Source of the DNA: Solirubrobacterales bacterium
GTDB lineage: Bacteria > Actinomycetota > Thermoleophilia > Solirubrobacterales > Solirubrobacteraceae
Direction of reading: 5' to 3'
Assembly (NCBI GenBank): GCA_026392325.1
Contig: JAPLCH010000142.1
Span: forward strand, 1-6,468
DNA: 6,468 bases
In this document: positions 4,883 through 6,468 of the stretch, one piece after another
Layout of the letters: every line of letters starts with the position of its first letter
How positions within the stretch are numbered: position 1 is the first letter of the stretch
The notes under the pieces: model-generated
Told to the model about the DNA's origin: nothing
Database searches by the model: none
What the model saw: the letters and a program-made list of their open reading frames with translations, nothing else
Program-made: the position numbers and the translations under genes

Positions 4883-5478
4883 TTCTCAGCACGCCCGTTT
4901 AGTAGGTCCGTGATTACACGACCGCCTTGCCTGCCCTGCGCTTCGAGTTCGAGCCCTGAGCGTGTGGCAAGGCCGTGACCGATCGCAGTCGTGACAGCCG
5001 CCTCAAGCTGGTCGGGTTGAAGGGTTGTTGCCACGTCAACGAGTGTCCGTGCGGGTGTCGTGACGGGCATGCCATCCCGCCAGACTGTCGCTACGGTGCG
5101 ATCGCCCACGTGCGTGTGGACCGTGACGCCCTCGGGCTTCCTAATTCCCCTGTCCAGACGCGGCACCAGCAGGTGTGACATGCCAGGGATCACATCGGTG
5201 AGGCCGAGGAGCTGAAGGGCGCTCTCGTTGGAGATGACCGCCCTTTCGCGCCCAACCGCGAGCCAATGACCCCGCAGTTCCTCGTTTGGTCCGCTAGGGA
5301 ACCCGTGAACCCGATAGAGGCCGCGCCGGACCCGGTCGAAGCGTCCCTTGCGCTCATGGTGGTACAGCAGCTGGCTGCTCACGCCGTGCCGGCGCGCCTC
5401 AGTTGCCGTAAACCAGCCGCCTTGGCTGAAGGCGACGGTCTCTAGGCCTCGAACATCTGGGACATTTCTGTCATGCAT
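4879..5478 (-). CDS. AbiEi-type antitoxin / transcriptional regulator, now without an intact toxin
   Basis: The 199-residue product matches the AbiEi antitoxin family in length and layout. The N-terminal winged helix (about 12-58) contains FSQGGWFTATEARRHGVSSQLLYHHERKGRFDRVRRGLYRV. This is followed by the family blocks ISNESALQLLGLTDVIP (82-98) and PVTTPARTLVDVATTLQPDQLEAAVTTAI (138-166). In known systems AbiEi represses the operon and prevents AbiEii toxicity without forming a complex. It is leaderless (-10 TATGCT 6 nt before the ATG). The cognate toxin gene directly downstream is truncated, so this is an orphan; it may persist because it still represses its promoter or protects against related toxins. 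Whether it acts on the intact AbiEii-like toxin at 2545 is unknown, since that toxin has its own, different partner. Confidence 0.8.
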   Translation of the reverse strand: MHDRNVPDVRGLETVAFSQGGWFTATEARRHGVSSQLLYHHERKGRFDRVRRGLYRVHGFPSGPNEELRGHWLAVGRERAVISNESALQLLGLTDVIPGMSHLLVPRLDRGIRKPEGVTVHTHVGDRTVATVWRDGMPVTTPARTLVDVATTLQPDQLEAAVTTAIGHGLATRSGLELEAQGRQGGRVITDLLNGRAEK

Positions 5479-5484
5479 AAGTCA

Positions 5485-5513
5485 AGCATAGCTGTATTTA
5501 GTCGTGACAACAA
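5485..5513 (-). promoter_or_regulatory. Promoter of the AbiEi-type antitoxin, leaderless start
   Basis: On the minus strand: -35 TTGTTG (5508-5513), 17-bp spacer, -10 TATGCT (5485-5490), then TGACTT and the ATG at 5478. It lacks the CAACTTTGCGCA box of the repeated modules, so the shared start geometry is a general feature of this genome and not specific to that family. Beyond it, up to 5598, I see only a 10-bp palindrome GGAGCGCTCC (5537-5546). Confidence 0.5.
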
Positions 5514-5598
5514 GTGATGGCCTGCATTGGGACACAGGAGCGCTCCGGGGCAGGTATGCGCTTAGCCTTATGGGGAATTGGCCGACGAATCGAGGCCC

Positions 5599-5658
5599 AT
5601 TCGTAACAACTTTGCGCATGCACTTGGATATCTATGGCCACGGCCGTAAAGTGACCCC
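5599..5658 (+). promoter_or_regulatory. Repeated promoter module, copy 3 (box CAACTTTGCGCA)
   Basis: ATTCGTAA, the invariant 12-mer (5607-5618), 5 nt, -35 TTGGAT (5624-5629), 17 nt, -10 TAAAGT (5647-5652), then GACCCC and the ATG of the 67-residue gene at 5659. This copy has an open reading frame that clearly looks like a gene, so it is the reference for the module. Confidence 0.75.
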
Positions 5659-5862
5659 ATGTCCGGAACGAGAATCACCGATGAATTGATCGACAAGATC
5701 GCCAAGGAGCTTGCTGCGAGATACGACCTAGGCGAGGACGCGGTGCGAGAGGTCGGAAGCCGACTGGCTGAAGATCGTCGCGCTCGGAGCGAGGCGAACG
5801 AGGAGTTCGCCCGCAGGTTCATGGCCGAGCACGCTGAGACCTTCAGACGCCTCGGCAGCTGA
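5659..5862 (+). CDS. Small helical protein of unknown function (67 residues), leaderless
   Basis: The ATG lies 6 nt after the -10 box of promoter copy 3 and has no ribosome-binding site. The product (MSGTRITDELIDKIAKELAARYDLG, then EDAVREVGSRLAEDRRARSEANEEF and a basic tail ARRFMAEHAETFRRLGS) is made almost wholly of charged residues, Ala and Leu, and should form two or three amphipathic helices. There is no signal peptide, membrane segment or cysteine. Its codon use is normal for the window, and it has its own promoter and terminator-like structure, so it is very likely a real single-gene unit. I do not recognise the family. Size and charge would suit an antitoxin, an anti-phage regulator or a small DNA- or RNA-binding protein, but nothing in the sequence decides between them, and no partner gene follows. 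Confidence 0.65.
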   Translation: MSGTRITDELIDKIAKELAARYDLGEDAVREVGSRLAEDRRARSEANEEFARRFMAEHAETFRRLGS

Positions 5863-5863
5863 C

Positions 5864-5878
5864 CCGGTTAATCCGGGA
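5864..5878 (+). other. Small hairpin just after the 67-residue gene
   Basis: CCCGG and CCGGG pair around TTAAT directly after the TGA. It lacks a T tract and precedes the larger structure at 5880-5956, so it may protect the 3' end of the mRNA. Confidence 0.3.
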
Positions 5879-5879
5879 C

Positions 5880-5956
5880 AAGGGGTCAGGGTGCTGGGAT
5901 TGCTTATGGGGCTTGGGTTTTTCGACCCTCCCCTAGCTTCTCGCCCTGACCTTTTT
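5880..5956 (+). terminator. Large nested stem ending in a U tract (terminator or structured RNA)
   Basis: GGTCAGGG (5884-5891) pairs perfectly with CCCTGACC (5944-5951), which is followed by TTTTT (5952-5956). Within the long loop, GCT (5902-5904) pairs with AGC (5935-5937), GGGG (5908-5911) with CCCC (5930-5933), and GGGT (5915-5918) with ACCC (5925-5928). The outer stem can extend through AAGG pairing with the first U residues. It should end the 5659 transcript. It is unusually long for a plain terminator, so a conserved RNA element is possible. Confidence 0.6.
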
Positions 5957-5990
5957 AGTGCCTGAACAACGGGTCAAGGTGAGCTCAAGG

Positions 5991-6050
5991 AACTGCACCA
6001 ACTTTGCGCAGGCCCGTGGAATCACCAAAGCCGCAACGTAAAATAGTCAG
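5991..6050 (+). promoter_or_regulatory. Repeated promoter module, copy 4 (box CAACTTTGCGCA)
   Basis: The 12-mer is intact (5999-6010) and is followed by 5 nt, a weaker -35 GTGGAA (6016-6021), 17 nt, a near-consensus -10 TAAAAT (6039-6044) and 6 nt. The triplet at the expected start is GCA. Upstream of the 12-mer this copy diverges (AACTGCAC in place of ATTCGYAR). It probably drives transcription towards the MazG-like gene. Confidence 0.6.
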
Positions 6051-6231
6051 GCAGGAAGGTGGGGCGATGAAGGTGCCATTGGCACCCAGTCCTCGGCACT
6101 GAGAGCAGTACGGGCGGAGTTGCGCGAACGGCTTCGCCCACTTCTCACCGTCCGCTAGACGAAGCAATCAGGTCTCCCCATGCACGAGGGGTCCGTGGCC
6201 TCACCACAACCCTGTAACTTCCATGTTCAGG
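6051..6231 (+). other. Possible structured 5' leader of the MazG-like gene, with a mini-ORF
   Basis: Transcription from promoter copy 4 would give a leader of about 180 nt before the MazG-like start. It holds a good ribosome-binding site (GGAAGG) before an 11-codon ORF at 6067-6102 (MKVPLAPSPRH), a perfect hairpin GGTGCC-ATT-GGCACC (6072-6086), and GGGCG (6112-6116) able to pair with CGCCC (6135-6139). In the frame of the conserved start position the sequence is open from the start to a TAG at about 6154-6156 (ending SALRAVRAELRERLRPLLTVR) but lacks an initiation codon, so a decayed small gene is equally possible. No T-rich terminator is seen. Confidence 0.3.
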
Positions 6232-6468
6232 ATGTCCAGCACCACTGAACTTCAGGCTCGTTTAGCTGCCTTCCGGGACGAACGCGACTGGGAGCGCTTT
6301 CATGACCCCAAGAATCTGGCTGCTGCCTTGGGAGCAGAAGTAGGCGAGCTGCTGGAGGAGGTCATGTGGCTCTCAACTGACGAGGCCCGCTCGCTCACTC
6401 CGGATCAGGTTTCGGCAATTCGGGACGAAGTGGCTGACGTAGCGATCTTTGCTCTGCATCTCGCGAAC
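6232..6468 (+). CDS. MazG-like nucleotide pyrophosphohydrolase, N-terminal 79 residues (cut by window edge)
   Basis: The frame encodes LQARLAAFRDERDWERFHDPKNLAAALGAEVGELLEEVMWLS and later VSAIRDEVADVAIFALHLAN. This is the typical N-terminal two-thirds of small MazG-like (RS21-C6/dCTPase type) enzymes of about 110 residues. The metal-binding motif is complete: Glu36-x-x-Glu39 in the first helix, 26 residues, then Glu66-x-x-Asp69. These enzymes hydrolyse (d)NTPs to the monophosphate and pyrophosphate, clearing modified or excess nucleotides. Two starts are possible, 6223 and 6232. A TAACTT at 6215-6220 could be a -10 box, and if so transcription would begin after 6223, favouring 6232; neither start has a Shine-Dalgarno sequence. 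The gene may also be read from promoter copy 4. Small MazG-like genes commonly ride in integrons, phages and islands. Confidence 0.8.
   Translation, partial: MSSTTELQARLAAFRDERDWERFHDPKNLAAALGAEVGELLEEVMWLSTDEARSLTPDQVSAIRDEVADVAIFALHLAN

Noticed and set aside
4649..4978. 109-residue + strand ORF over the truncated toxin
   Set aside because: The minus strand carries a recognisable AbiEii N-terminus coupled to AbiEi; the + frame has no features.
420..6010. The repeated CAACTTTGCGCA sites as integron attC sites
   Set aside because: I see no RYYYAAC/GTTRRRY pair with L-box symmetry around the repeats, and their spacing fits -35/-10 boxes much better; no integrase is in the window.
420..6010. 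The four repeats as a CRISPR array
   Set aside because: There are only four copies, kilobases apart, with genes in between and no uniform spacers.
1..6468. tRNA or rRNA genes, insertion sequence ends
   Set aside because: I found no cloverleaf with a T-loop GGTTCRANYCC pattern, no rRNA-like sequence, and no transposase or matching terminal repeats.

Overview
The window looks like an accessory, toxin-antitoxin-rich stretch of an actinobacterial chromosome or mobile region. The evidence for the host is GC-rich codon use, GTG as well as ATG starts, and repeated leaderless gene starts in which a TAnnnT -10 box sits exactly 6 nt before the initiation codon. No species can be named from the sequence alone.

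Layout: 1-228 (-) is the N-terminal part of a secreted protein with its own TTGACA promoter. 541-1148 (-) is a Phd/RHH antitoxin plus Doc (Fic-fold kinase) toxin operon. 1270-1498 (+) is a probable C-terminal relic of an Ig-like/FlgD-type protein. 1583-1743 (+) is a promoter, a short possible sRNA and a strong terminator. 1844-3210 (+) is a two-gene type IV module: a winged-helix antitoxin and an AbiEii-like nucleotidyltransferase toxin. 3372-4589 (-) is a class II Fic AMP-transferase with a C-terminal winged helix and a striking repeated operator over its ribosome-binding site. 4712-5478 (-) is an AbiEi-type antitoxin followed by a beheaded AbiEii toxin that retains only about its first 36 residues. 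5659-5862 (+) is an unrecognised 67-residue helical protein followed by an elaborate terminator-like structure. 6232-end (+) is the start of a MazG-like nucleotide pyrophosphohydrolase.

The most unusual signal is a 60-bp promoter module present four times, always on the + strand and always outside the recognisable genes (412-471, 1583-1642, 5599-5658, 5991-6050). Each has an invariant 12-mer CAACTTTGCGCA, then 5 nt, a TTGGAT-like -35, 17 nt, a TAnnnT -10, and 6 nt to the predicted transcription start. In two copies that start is an ATG (leaderless ORFs at 472 and 5659). In the other two it is ACG or GCA, so these may make untranslated RNAs; one runs into a good intrinsic terminator about 95 nt later. 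This suggests a small regulon under one DNA-binding protein, or a reusable promoter around which defence and toxin cassettes have accumulated.

All the recognisable modules fit a stress, phage-defence or plasmid-maintenance island: Doc inactivates EF-Tu, AbiEii-type enzymes modify RNA or nucleotides, Fic AMPylates proteins, and MazG-like enzymes clean up nucleotide pools.
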